From contig JBAOKB010000019.1 in NCBI GenBank assembly GCA_037044905.1, positions 1 through 64,000 of the forward strand: 64,000 nucleotides of DNA. Direction: 5' to 3'. The translations under genes and the position numbers were made by a program. This document shows, one piece after another, positions 31,705 to 41,979 of the stretch (positions are counted from its first letter, which is position 1; each line of letters begins with the position of its first letter). The DNA is from Hortaea werneckii. Taxonomy: Eukaryota; Ascomycota; Dothideomycetes; Mycosphaerellales; Teratosphaeriaceae. The notes under the pieces are model-generated. The model was not told the origin of the DNA. It was given only the letters and a program-made list of their open reading frames with translations, and did no database searches.

Positions 31705-34147
31705 CTACGGCACAATCGGCACCGTGCCATCCTCAAGCAGCTGCTCGCGCTGCGCACTGCCGTATCCTCCAACCCAGTAGTCAGTAGGCTGGCTCAAGGG
31801 CTCCGGCGGCTGCGGCCAGTTGTCCAGCGTGACTGGCTCACCCGTGAGCGTGAAGTTCCACATCGCCAGCGGCTGGACGTCGATCATGAGCGAGTAGTCG
31901 CCCGGGTACAGCACCGTGTTGCCGTAGTCATCGACGCGGGCGAGGCTGCCGAGCGTCATGTTCAGCGCCGCCGTCTCCGTCGCCCCCGCCGTGATGTTGT
32001 GCAGGCGCGTGTACGCGCGCAGCCGCTTGTGCGGGTAGGGCTCGGGCCCGTGGCAGCCCGCCAGGAAGCCGAGCGCCGAGTAGTCCGAGGTCACGGAGCC
32101 GCAGTTCTCGACGTCGACGGAGACGGTCTTGAACGGGCACCGGTCCATGTACTGCTCGTCGCAGCCTTTGACCAGGTCGGCGATGTCGTAGCTGTCGCTC
32201 TCGCCGCCGTCGATGCTGACGCTGAAGTCCGTGTAGTGCATGCCGTAGCCGAACTCGTACACGGGCTTGCCGGTGTACCACTGGTAGGTCCTGCCCGGCG
32301 AGCCGTTGCTGGCGTTGGGCCGGAGGCTCATGTCGGTCATGGGGATCTGAGACACGTACTTGGATGGGTACTGGGTGACCGGCAGACGACCGGAAGGCGC
32401 GACCTTGCCCGTGATGATGTCGAACATGGCGAGGCCACCGTCCTGGCCTGGGTAACCGCCCCACAGCAGGGCAGAGATGTTGGGGTTCTGAGCGATCATT
32501 GTGTTGTCGACCTGGTCACCCATCTGCAGCACGATCATAGGCTTGCCGTACATGGCGAGCTCTCCAATGACGTCCAGCTGAGCGCCGGTCCAGTCGATGG
32601 TGTGGCGGTCGTGGCCTTCTTCGGCAACCTCGAGATCGATTCCGCCAGCGTAGACGATGACATCGGCCTGCTCGGCGTAGTCCCAGATAGTCGGCCAGTT
32701 GTCAGTGGTCGGGTTGCCCTGACCGCTTGGCTGGTTGTAGACGAGAACATTAGCACCGGTCTGGTTGGCACCGTAGACCGGGCCGTGAAGGTAAGGAGCT
32801 GGGCCCTCGTAGTTGCCCTGCATCTGTGTGGTTGCGTTGGCCCAGGAACCGAGCAGAGCAATGGTCTGGTCGCTGCCGATCTGGAGGGGCAGAAGACCAT
32901 CGTTCTTCAGCAGAGTGACACCCTCGACGGCAGCGCGGTAGGCGAGCTGTTGAGCGTTGGGGGTGTTGACGTCGGAGAAGTCCAGGCTCCTGTACGGGAC
33001 GGACATGCCGTCGAAGTAGCCAAGACGTACCAGAGAAGAGTACTGGCGAATCAAAGCCTGGTCGAGTGTGGACTCATTGAAGAGACCTTGCTCGTAAGCA
33101 GCTGGAAGGTGGTGCTGGTAGTAGGTACCACAGTCGACATCGGTACCGGCGTTCAAAGCAGCCGCAGCGGCCTCCTCACGGGTGTCGGTGTACTGGTGAG
33201 GGTAGAAGATGTTCTGGACGGAGTCGCAGTCTGAAGTCACCCATTGCTGCTCCTTTGTCCAGCCCCAGTGCTCTCGGAGCACATCGTTTAGGAGCCATGG
33301 GTCTGCGCAGGTCGGACGACCGTTCAGAGAGTTGTAAGTGCACATGAAAGCACCGACGTTTGAGTCACGTGCACAGCTCTGGAAAGACGGCATGTAGTAC
33401 TCGACGAGGTCTTGCGAATTTATCTCAGCATTCCACTGATATCTCAGATTCCCGTTCCAGCTTTCCATGTCATATCCTGCAAAGTGCTTGCAAGTGGCAA
33501 CGACCCGCTTGTACTTCGGGTCGTAACCACCCTGAAGACCCAGGATCAGGCTGTGGACATAGCTAGACAGATGGAAGGGGTCCTCGCCAGGCGTCTCTAG
33601 ACCACGACCCCATCTGGGGTCCTTGTAAGGGTTGATGTTGGGCGTCCAGTAATCGAGACCGGCGCGGTCGAAGTTGTTGAAGGCTCTAGCTTCAGTAGAG
33701 ATAACTTCAGCAACGGATCTGATCAGCTCGTCGTCAAAGGCGGCACCCATGACGATAGGCTGTGGGAAGCTTGTGGCGTAGCGGAAGTCGCCTGCTTCGG
33801 AGAAGTTGACACCAGGGCTGTCTGCAACACCGTGGAGTGCCTCATTCCACCAGGTGTATGCTGGAAGACCCAGTCTATCGACACCAGGGGATGTGCTGCC
33901 AGTGTTGTTGATCTTCTCCTCGACCGTCATCGCATTGATGAGAGCGGTGGCACGCTCGAGAGGGTCTAGCGTTGTGTCAGTGGCAACGGTCTTGAAACAG
34001 AAGGCGTTGAAACGTACCCGCAGACATATCGCAAACGGTGTTGTCCCTCAAAGGGCCATTCTCGCAATCAGGAAAGCCTCTGCCTTCCAGCTGGGCAACG
34101 GCTCGCCCGGCCAGGGCCAGAACTGCTGCTCCTAGTACAGCAGACAT
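31705..34147 (-). CDS. GH3 beta-xylosidase, secreted
   Basis: Two exons (34018-34147, 31705-33965; 52-bp intron) give 796 aa, the normal length for fungal exo-1,4-beta-xylosidases of the XlnD/BxlA type. The N-terminus is a signal peptide ending near Ala-Val-Ala-Gln. The GH3 N-domain shows Trp-Trp-Asn-Glu-Ala-Leu-His-Gly, Pro-Arg-Trp-Gly-Arg-Gly, Lys-His-Phe-Ala-Gly-Tyr and the nucleophile Asp289 in Thr-Ser-Asp-Cys-Asp-Ser. The second alpha/beta domain and the C-terminal fibronectin-III-like domain are both present. It releases xylose from xylo-oligosaccharides outside the cell. Together with the CE1 esterase at 976 it indicates plant cell-wall use. Confidence 0.94.
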
Positions 34148-35802
34148 GATTGAAAGTAAGGAGGAGATATGAGAGAGTAACTGGAATGATGAAGGAGACG
34201 TCCCAAAGCTTTATACTTCACATCTTCTTGACCTACCGCATCGGACTCGCTTTCAAAGGCCAGTGGATACCAGCGATCTCCCGGCAACCTTGAGCCAGGC
34301 AAAATAGCCACAACACATCCACAACCATGCTGAAAACGCTTGGCTGAGGATGACTGTGGAGCCCATGGTATAGACACCAACGCACGCGGAGGCCTTGGTA
34401 TCCGTACAGAACCGACCAAGATCCACCGGGAGGGACTGCTAAATGGGCAAGATCGTCGTTGCTGGGGGGACGTGCCCCTCGTGTGCTCCGCATGCAGGTT
34501 GAGGCTCATGTCTGCAGGTTCGCGCGGAGGAGGAGGCCCCGCAGTCAAAGCTCCAGAGGTCAGATGTGAGATTCGCCAGCGGTCCTTGCTGATGCGCTCA
34601 TCGAGACGATCTCGGCGGTCCATATTGGCAGCGGAGATGGACTTGGCAAGTCAGCTTGTCAATGCTTTGAACAACGTCGTCATGAGGACGGTTCAGGCTG
34701 AATGAGATTTCTTGTCTGCGAAAAAAAAAAAAAAAAAAAAATGTTTGACCTCGGGGAGGCTGAAGCCATTGGGGGTGGTCGGCCTTGACGCTCACAAGTC
34801 GCCGAATAGCCGATCCGACTCCGATTGCCGTTAGCGGGCTTTGGGAATTTAGCCGGAAGGCGACATCTGCCATCAACCGCCATGACCATTCTCCATTCTC
34901 CAGCAGGGACTCCACACTCCCAACCCCATGCTTGCGGAACTGGGCGAGCGGAGCTCCAATGTCATGACTCGAGACTGAAGAAAACTGGATCGTGATGATT
35001 CTCTCATCTCGGGTCAATCGAGTCTCCAGCCGCTCATCTTTCCCATCCGCTGCCACACAGCGGTAAAACTGCACAAGATCCAAAACAAACCTTCGAGAGA
35101 AACAATCCAAAAGCTCACCAGGTCGAACTGCCTCCCCACGACATGCGCAAATCATGAGATCGTCAGTGGATTGAATACATTATTAGGAGCTTCATACAAA
35201 CAGTCCGTAGATCCAACGCCAGTTTGCTCATTTCGTGCTCCCCCCGCTGCAAAATGCACATCCAAAGCAGACACAGCAGGCCAAGAAATGCCCCTACTGA
35301 GTATACTGTATTCAAAGGAGAAGACACTTTAGCACCTAGACTCACAATGTGAGAAGATCACAATGCCGAAGCACCTCCGCCATCCCACACCGCCACCGCC
35401 ATTGAGCACGTTTCCTCGCATACTTGCTCAAACTGCGCAAAAGCTCGGCCCTTTTCAGGTCACGTGATGTTGTCAAAGTAACTGCTTTAAAAATGGCCAC
35501 CATGGTACATTAAAGTTGATCACACCTTGGTGGCATTCTCATCGACAAAAGTGAGACAATTGGAAAAGACATTCGTGAATAAGGTTGTGTTGAGATATTT
35601 GCCACTGGCCTCTTAAGTTGCCAATCCTCTTTGAACATCAACTTGGGCCTTGCATAACTGTGAGAACGAACACCTGGAACAGAAGCAGCCTACAACCAGA
35701 CAAGAAACGCCCAAAGCCTACAGAGACCCGGCAAAGCAAAGAACGACGAACCACATCATCTCTTTCCCAAGAATCGGCCAGCCAACCAGAGAGGGAGTAA
35801 GA
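34148..35802. other. intergenic region, possible gene remnant on minus strand
   Basis: No confident gene. On the minus strand, roughly 35155-34750, an open frame has protein-like composition (Val-Leu-Asp-Leu-Val-Gln-Phe-Tyr-Arg segment), and just upstream (35345-35163) another short frame contains one hydrophobic helix. The first frame runs straight through an A-tract (about 34721-34741) as poly-Phe, which argues against a real intact gene. Left part contains the xylosidase promoter. Confidence 0.3.
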
Positions 35803-36372
35803 ATGTGCAACGGCGAAAACGGACGAGCAGCCCAGGGGGGCGCGATCGTGATCCTGAAACCAGCCGCTTTACATCCAACTCCCGCACGACCTTCCCTCCA
35901 CCGCGAACTGTCTCTGCGGTTCGCAGACGACGCGTCGAGTGGGAGGACTCTGGCGTTATTCGATCGACCATCACCAAGCTTCTTCTCTCCCGCCTCAGCT
36001 TCAGCTTCAGCTTCAGCACCGGGCAGCGCGGCATATATCCTCATCCAGTAAGTTGGCAACCCCACCCCTCCCACCCCTCTTCCTCTTTCTTCCTCTGCAA
36101 AATCTTACCCCCCTTTGCCTCCCGCCAGCCGATCCGGTGACCTCCGATCAGACATCCCTCCCGAAGATGCACTGCAGCCTATGCACCGGTTCGAAATTCC
36201 AGCGGATCGTGATCCTACCAGCGCTGCTGACTCGGGATCATCGTCGACGAGCCCTCTCTCCCTCGCGACGAAGTTGGATCTTTCTGTAGGGGAGACGGGC
36301 GTGATTGGGCGTCGGGCGTCGTTGGTGCTGGCTGGTCAGATACTGGGGGAGGGGGTTATTGGGTGGAATTGA
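35803..36372 (+). CDS. small Ser/Pro-rich protein, function unknown
   Basis: Two exons (35803-36047, 36129-36372; 81-bp intron with GTAAGT donor and CAG acceptor after a long pyrimidine tract) give 162 aa. The middle has a Ser-Ala repeat encoded by a TCAGCT-like microsatellite; the C-terminus has a more ordered segment rich in Gly, Val and Leu. No signal peptide, membrane helix or known domain. The frame continuity across a strong intron is the main support. The frame is open upstream of ATG 35803, so the start could be earlier (35650). Confidence 0.5.
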
Positions 36373-36646
36373 AGATTGGCAATGTTGTGGTTTCTTGATT
36401 TTTTTTTCTTTTTTTTACCATTCTTCTGGTGCTATAGTTGTACATTTTGTTAGATCGATCGCAGACTGACGATTGTCGGCTCTTTTCCTGTTCAGTGCTC
36501 GTATCCCTCCTCTTTCCTTACCATCGTGCCACAATCCAAAATGACCATGACAGCCATTCCAATCAATAGAAAAGACACCAGCAAATCTTTCTATTGAAAT
36601 CCAATTGGTCTAACCTCTCTTCTCCCCACCCACCTTCCTCCCTCCC

Positions 36647-37680
36647 TCATACCCTCTCCCTCCTCGTCCTCTCACCCGCCGGCCTCACCACCCCCGCCGG
36701 CGGCGCACTAACCCTCCCCGACTTCCGCACATCCCCCGCCGGCATCATCCCCCCACCACTCCTCCCCCTCCCTCCCCCATCCTCCCCCACAAACGGAATC
36801 CCCTCCCACACCTTCCCCCACACACCGGGAACCGAACTCCGATCCCGCCTCGTCCCCGCCACATTCACCCAATACCGATGGAAATACCGATCCAGCCAGG
36901 TCCCCAACGTACTGCCCCAATACGCCAACCGATCCTTCTCCTCGGCCGGGATCTGGTGTTCGAGGTTCGCGAGCCGGAGGCGGGACGGCGGCAGGCGGCG
37001 GAGGTCCGCGAGCCGGATGTCCCGCGTGATGAACCAGGGGGCGAAGCGGATGAATTGGATGCGGAGCGTGGCGGAATTGGTAAGGCTGCCGGTGGCAGGG
37101 GATGTCGGGTTCGTCGCCCAGCGTTGGAGGTCTGGTTTGCTTTTCCGGGCAGAGGGGGGTAGGCGCGCCCGGACTGAGGTTATCATGGGTCCGCTGGCGA
37201 TGGCGGCTAGGAAGGGTAGGGAGGAGCCTAGTACCGCGAGGGGACAGAGCCAGGTTGGCGCGTTGGCGTCGAGGTAGATGGCGGGGACGTAGATGAAGGT
37301 TCCGAGGCCCAAGACTATGAGGGTCGAGAGGCGTAGGATGCCGGCTAGCACGGTTTGGGTGGTCGGGGCGAGGTAGATGTTGATGAGTTCGGGGTAGAGG
37401 TTGGCTGGTGGGGTAGGAGGAAAGATTAGTTTCGGGACGAGGTGGTTTGGGGCGTTGAGAGTGAGCGGGACATACGGGGTTTTTTACCCTGTTTTGCGGG
37501 AGTGGTGGTGGTCTCCCATCGCCGTGAGGTGAGCGATGGGAAGGTGGATGGGGTTTTATTCAGGAGACATTGTCGCGTGATGGATGCTCGATTGGCCAAG
37601 GTCAGACGGGACGGAGAGCGGAAGAGAGTCTGCCTCGCGATGGAGGGCGCATTGTGTCGAAGGAGCGTTGGTGTGATCAT
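36647..37680 (-). CDS. predicted mitochondrial membrane protein, function unknown
   Basis: Two exons (37488-37680, 36647-37404; 83-bp intron) give 316 aa from ATG 37680. The first 60 residues are rich in Arg, Ser and Thr with no acidic residue until late, a mitochondrial presequence. Two membrane helices follow the intron (Val-Leu-Gly-Leu-Gly-Thr-Phe-Ile and Leu-Pro-Phe-Leu-Ala-Ala-Ile-Ala), then a soluble part and a Gly/Arg-rich tail. The two-helix hairpin recalls TMEM70/TMEM186-like assembly factors, but the match is weak. Divergent from the glutaminyl cyclase gene. Confidence 0.68.
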
Positions 37681-38004
37681 CACATCTTGTCTCTTCTCGC
37701 TGCAGAGATGGAGTGAAAGCTGGGGATGATGTGGGATGCATTGGAAGCTGGGACCAAGGGAGTTGATGGGGGCATTCAATGAATTTTGGTGAAGGTCATC
37801 CATCATTTGGGGGCGGATCGCGGGGTCCGAATCAAAGCTCCATCAATATGATTCAAACGTCGGCAAACGCGCCCCCGCCAAGTCGACGCGCCGGGTGGAA
37901 CTTGGCGAGAGCGGGTTGCCAGCGTGTACTGTTCGTGTTGGACGATATCTATAACAATCACACGTCACCTCCGCTCTTGAGGCCCATTCTCGCCGCCATC
38001 CACC
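37681..38004. promoter_or_regulatory. divergent promoter
   Basis: A 324-bp spacer between two outward-pointing genes, so each has a short promoter. No specific motif was recognised. Confidence 0.45.
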
Positions 38005-39192
38005 ATGCGTCCCTCTCAATTCCTCGCCCTCCCGGCATTGCTCCGCTCCGCCGTCCTCGCCTACACTCCGCTGGGCTCCGACTCCCTCGCCGCCCTCCAC
38101 CCCGCAACCGAGGCTGACTTCAACAGCGATGATGGGAACCTCCTCGCTCCCATCCTCATCCCCCGCGTACCAGGCAGCGCTGGCTCCGATGCAGTCCTCG
38201 ACCACTTCGTCAACTTCTTCACCACCCAACTCCCGGACTGGAAGCTATCATGGCAAAACTCCACCAGCACCACCCCGACCAGCAATGGCAACGAGATCCC
38301 CTTCCGCAACCTCATCGCGACCCGTGACCCACCCTGGCTGGAAGACCAACCCGGCGAAGTCGGCCGTCTCGCCCTAGTCGCCCACTACGACTCCAAACTC
38401 ACCCCGGAAGGCTTCATCGGCGCCACCGACAGCGCCGCTCCCTGCGCCATGCTCCTCTACGCGGCGCGCGCCCTCAACGACGCCCTCACCGCCAAATGGG
38501 CCACTGACCAACCCCTCCCTTCCGACGACCTCGACGCCGAACCCAAAGGCATCCAGATCCTCCTGCTCGACGGCGAAGAAGCCTTCAAATCCTGGACCGA
38601 CACCGACAGCCTCTACGGCGCACGCTCCCTCGCCTCCGAATGGGAAACCACGCCCCACCCGGCCACAGCCAGCTACCGTACGCCCTTACACAGCATCGAC
38701 CTTTTCGTCCTTCTCGACCTCCTCGGCGCCGCCTCTCCCTCGGTCCCCTCCTACTTCAAAACAACCCACTGGGCGTACCAACAGATGGCGGACCTCGAGG
38801 CCCGTCTACGGGGCTCCGACCTCCTGCACACTCCTAAAGAAACTCTCCAACACCCGTTCCTCCCGGAATCCGGCAAGAAGGACTCGGACCGTTGGATCGG
38901 CGGCTACGTCGAGGACGACCATATCCCCTTCATGGCGCGCGGGGTGGAGATCTTACATCTGATCCCGAGTCCGTTTCCCCATGTGTGGCATACGATGGAT
39001 GATGATGGGGCGCATTTGGATCTCGGGACGGTGCGGGATTGGGCGGTGATTACGGCGGGGTTTGCGGCGGAGTGGTTGGATTTGGAGGGGTTTTTGGGGG
39101 AGAAGCGGGAAGAGGAAGAGGAAGAGGGGGTTCGGGAGGTGAAAGGGAAGGGTGAGCAGAGGAGGAAGGTGCAGGGGAGAGATGAGTTGTAA
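38005..39192 (+). CDS. glutaminyl-peptide cyclotransferase (M28-like)
   Basis: A single exon of 395 aa. A hydrophobic N-terminus (Leu-Ala-Leu-Pro-Ala-Leu-Leu) acts as signal peptide. The single-zinc site of glutaminyl cyclases is visible: Asp142 in Gly-Ala-Thr-Asp-Ser-Ala-Ala, Glu192 in Leu-Asp-Gly-Glu-Glu, and a His in the Trp-His-Thr-Met-Asp-Asp segment, with the extra acidic Glu-Asp-Asp-His-Ile-Pro-Phe loop that distinguishes cyclases from aminopeptidases. It converts N-terminal Gln to pyroglutamate on secretory proteins. The C-terminus is an unusual Glu/Arg-rich extension of about 30 residues. The stop overlaps a GTAAGT, so a further small exon cannot be excluded. Confidence 0.88.
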   Translation: MRPSQFLALPALLRSAVLAYTPLGSDSLAALHPATEADFNSDDGNLLAPILIPRVPGSAGSDAVLDHFVNFFTTQLPDWKLSWQNSTSTTPTSNGNEIPFRNLIATRDPPWLEDQPGEVGRLALVAHYDSKLTPEGFIGATDSAAPCAMLLYAARALNDALTAKWATDQPLPSDDLDAEPKGIQILLLDGEEAFKSWTDTDSLYGARSLASEWETTPHPATASYRTPLHSIDLFVLLDLLGAASPSVPSYFKTTHWAYQQMADLEARLRGSDLLHTPKETLQHPFLPESGKKDSDRWIGGYVEDDHIPFMARGVEILHLIPSPFPHVWHTMDDDGAHLDLGTVRDWAVITAGFAAEWLDLEGFLGEKREEEEEEGVREVKGKGEQRRKVQGRDEL

Positions 39193-39775
39193 GTACGTTC
39201 CGGCATACTGTCCACTCATGATTTCTGCGTTTACGCGTTGATCTTTTCTTTCTCTTTTTTTTTTTTTTTCGGTGTTCTCTTTTGGTGTGGAGATTGAGTG
39301 CTTTGTTCTATGTCTGATCTTTCCTTGCGAGATTTTTTTTCCCCACATGATCTTCGTCAATTCTGCCATCCTCTTTTCCCAATGGTTCCCTTTGTCATCA
39401 GCTGTGATGTGATCTGGGAAAGAAATGCCCCGACCCCCCCCCCACCCTTCCATACAATCCACATTCTCTAAAATGCGAACCTGTCCTTGCTCTCCCTACC
39501 ACAAACTCCCCTCCTCCTTCCCTCCCCCGGAAAAAAAAAAGAAAGAAATAGAAAATCACCCGCGCGGGAGCGAAAAAGCCACAGCGAATCATTATAAAAC
39601 CCATCACAGCGAGAGAGATGAGCATTACCATTGCTAACCTACCCTGTCTTCTTAGATCGAATCCGTAAATGTCTCCAATAGCATTACCATCCCAACCATC
39701 GATATTCCCGCTCCGTTAACGAATCAATCTTTGGCACGCGAACACGAGACAAGATGGCAATTTCTCTCTATACTC

Positions 39776-39813
<38 letters not shown>

Positions 39814-40638
39814 CCTTCTCTCTCTCTCTCTCTCCTCTTTCTTGGTCCCGCTCTTTCCTTTCATTTGCTATTCCGCTCTTTCCTTCTTCCTACTTCCCTT
39901 TAGTTTTCTGTGAATTTGATTTTTTCTTTTTTCTTTTTGTCCCTTTTTCGGCGGAGGTGTCCGTGAGTTCCACAGACCAGTAATATGAAAGAAAGGTGAT
40001 AGCAAGACAACATGGGTGTTGCGAGGTCGTCTGACCCTGTAGGGTTTCGCTTGCTGTTCTCATAGTGCCACATGGATTTGATTCGGTGAGGGTGGGCAAA
40101 GAAAAGAAAGAGAAGAAAAAAAAAAAAAAACCAAAAGGCTTGAGGACTTTTTCCTGAGGCCTAGTAGAGACCGCACTTCTCAGTAAGAGCACAGTGAAAG
40201 AGAGGCCACGGCAAGACGAGAACAGGGAAAGAAATTTGATTTGCTTTTTCCGCTTTCTATTCTCTTCTTCTCGTGATTTCATGGGCCCTTAATGTCTTAG
40301 CTAGGTCGAGAATGAAAAACCCAGGAGGATTCCGTTGGCGTCCTGCCTTTCCGGCCCCGCACAAATGACTCCGGAGGAAGAAGAAAAAAAAATTGATAAA
40401 CAGAGGATCCCCAGAACTCCAAATCCGAAAATGGCTTTCATTCGCTTGCTCGCTCGCTCACAGTGCATCGCAAGAATGGCTCCTCCTCCTCATGTCAACC
40501 CACAAAGGAGAATTCTTCTTCCCACATTGTCATCAGATCGTCACAAATTATAAATCATTTCGGGTTCTGTTTCCCCCCACACGCTCACAGCAATGACATT
40601 CTCCTCCCTCCCAGCCATTGCCAGCCAGTCATCCTTCC
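39193..40638. other. long convergent 3' region rich in homopolymers
   Basis: About 1.4 kb between two convergent genes. It contains a T14 run near 39257, a C34 run, a CT repeat, and A-runs near 39532 and 40117. No gene was recognised. Confidence 0.5.
39777..39834 (+). repeat. C34 homopolymer followed by CT microsatellite
   Basis: Thirty-four consecutive C (39777-39810), then TCCCC and about nine CT units. It can form an i-motif on this strand and a G-quadruplex on the other. Exact length is likely to be uncertain in any assembly. Confidence 0.9.
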
Positions 40639-41559
40639 CTATCCCTCCAGATACTTCTTCGCGAGCGCATTCAGCATAGGCTTCGCCACGGGCTCGACTT
40701 TACTCCAGTGCTTCTGGCCCGTCTGGATCATCTCGCCCAGATCCTTCTTCTTCTTGGGTTGCTGGCGGCCGTCCCGATCGCGGTCGGATCTCCGGCGGTC
40801 GCGGTCATCGCGGCGGTCCCTATCCCGTCGGTCGTACTTGTCGTACCGATCGTAGTCCTCCCCGCGTGCTCGTTCCTTCTCCCGTCGCCGTTCGCGGTCC
40901 CGGCGGGAGTCCCGGTTATAGTCCGTTTTGTACCCGCGGTCGTACTCGTCGCGGTCCCGGCGGCGCGGGGCGCCATCGGTGCGGTATCCTCGGTCTTCGT
41001 AGCGATCGCGGTCCCGTTCTTTGTCTCGCCGTCTTCTGGGGGCTGGTGGTTCCGGGTCTGTGTCGTCGTCGTCGTAATGGCGTCGGTGCCGGTCGTTGCG
41101 TTTGTACCGACGGTCATCGTCTTCTCTGGCGTAGTCTCTCATTCCATCCTTGCGCCGGGGTGCAGGTGGATCATCGTAATCCCGACGCCTGCGTCTGGGC
41201 TCGTCATCTTCGTGGCGTCGTCGTCGTGGTTTGTAATCATCCTCTTCGTCTCGATCTTTCCCTATCGGTGGTCGAGGCAGAGGCGGTGAGTCGTCTGAAG
41301 GTCGGTGTCCAGGCCTTCGCTTTTCCCGAGAAGAGGGCTTACGGGCAACAAACTCGTCTTCGTCGCTTGCATCATAGTCGTCTCGTGGTTTTGAGGGCCT
41401 GGAGCCTGACTCCCGCGGACTGTCGTGCCTGCTCGGGTGACGTCTCCGCTGTCGGAAGTCGTGATCATCGTCGTAGCCGCGGGAGAGGTCTCTCGGTCTT
41501 CTAGGAGATGGTCGTTCTCTGGAGCGAGGCAAATCTTCCGGATATGAAGGCGACGGCAT
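40639..41559 (-). CDS. Arg/Asp-rich mixed-charge protein
   Basis: A single exon of 306 aa. Almost the whole chain is an alternating mix of Arg, Asp, Lys, Glu and Tyr (repeats such as Arg-Arg-Arg-Asp, Asp-Arg-Asp-Arg, Tyr-Asp-Arg), with no hydrophobic core. Only the last 40 residues look ordered: after a Lys4 cluster comes a short amphipathic helix (Gly-Glu-Met-Ile-Gln-Thr-Gly) and a Pro-Met-Leu-Asn-Ala-Leu-Ala-Lys-Lys-Tyr end. Such mixed-charge chains target nuclear speckles in other eukaryotes and often bind RNA or splicing factors; this is analogy. The antisense strand is also open because of the codon bias of the repeat. The family is not recognised. Confidence 0.68.
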   Translation of the reverse strand: MPSPSYPEDLPRSRERPSPRRPRDLSRGYDDDHDFRQRRRHPSRHDSPRESGSRPSKPRDDYDASDEDEFVARKPSSREKRRPGHRPSDDSPPLPRPPIGKDRDEEDDYKPRRRRHEDDEPRRRRRDYDDPPAPRRKDGMRDYAREDDDRRYKRNDRHRRHYDDDDTDPEPPAPRRRRDKERDRDRYEDRGYRTDGAPRRRDRDEYDRGYKTDYNRDSRRDRERRREKERARGEDYDRYDKYDRRDRDRRDDRDRRRSDRDRDGRQQPKKKKDLGEMIQTGQKHWSKVEPVAKPMLNALAKKYLEG

Positions 41560-41979
41560 CGTCGGCGAAGTATGGTGTTACTTCGACCGTCCGTATTACA
41601 CCTGGTAGATTAAATGTACTGGCGGCGGTGAGAAAAGCTGGGGAAAGCGGCTGGTGACGAGAAGTTAATTGACTTTAAGCATCGCCGGGTCTTGAAACAT
41701 AGAAGCGGGCACGTGAGACGTCATATGTTGCGACGTCGGGCCACCCGACGATCGAAGCGTCCGCTGCAGGGTTACAATCGTCACGCGTCTGCCGGCCTGC
41801 TCTGTGTCGTGCCACGTCGCTGTAAGACTGTTAGAACCCAGACGGAATTTCGCACAAAGACTGGTGTTCTTCTATGCAGAGAATAATCGGAAAGCGCTGC
41901 GATTGGTGGGAAGAGGCGTCATTATCAGATGCCTGCACAACGTCGTCATATGTCGAAAGGAAAAACAAAAAGCTACCAG
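41560..41979. other. intergenic region between two minus-strand genes
   Basis: Promoter of the mixed-charge protein gene and 3' flank of the coiled-coil gene. Nothing else was recognised. Confidence 0.5.

Noticed and set aside
31999..33234. A 411-codon plus-strand open frame inside the xylosidase gene
   Set aside because: It is the mirror of a GC-biased coding sequence on the other strand; it has no family, signal or splice support, while the minus strand is a full GH3 enzyme.
34680..34889. Frame with a poly-Phe stretch
   Set aside because: Created by an A-tract on the plus strand; not a credible protein segment.
40618..41504. Two plus-strand frames opposite the Arg/Asp-rich gene
   Set aside because: They are antisense reflections of the repeated Arg/Asp codons (giving Val/Ala/Pro-rich strings).
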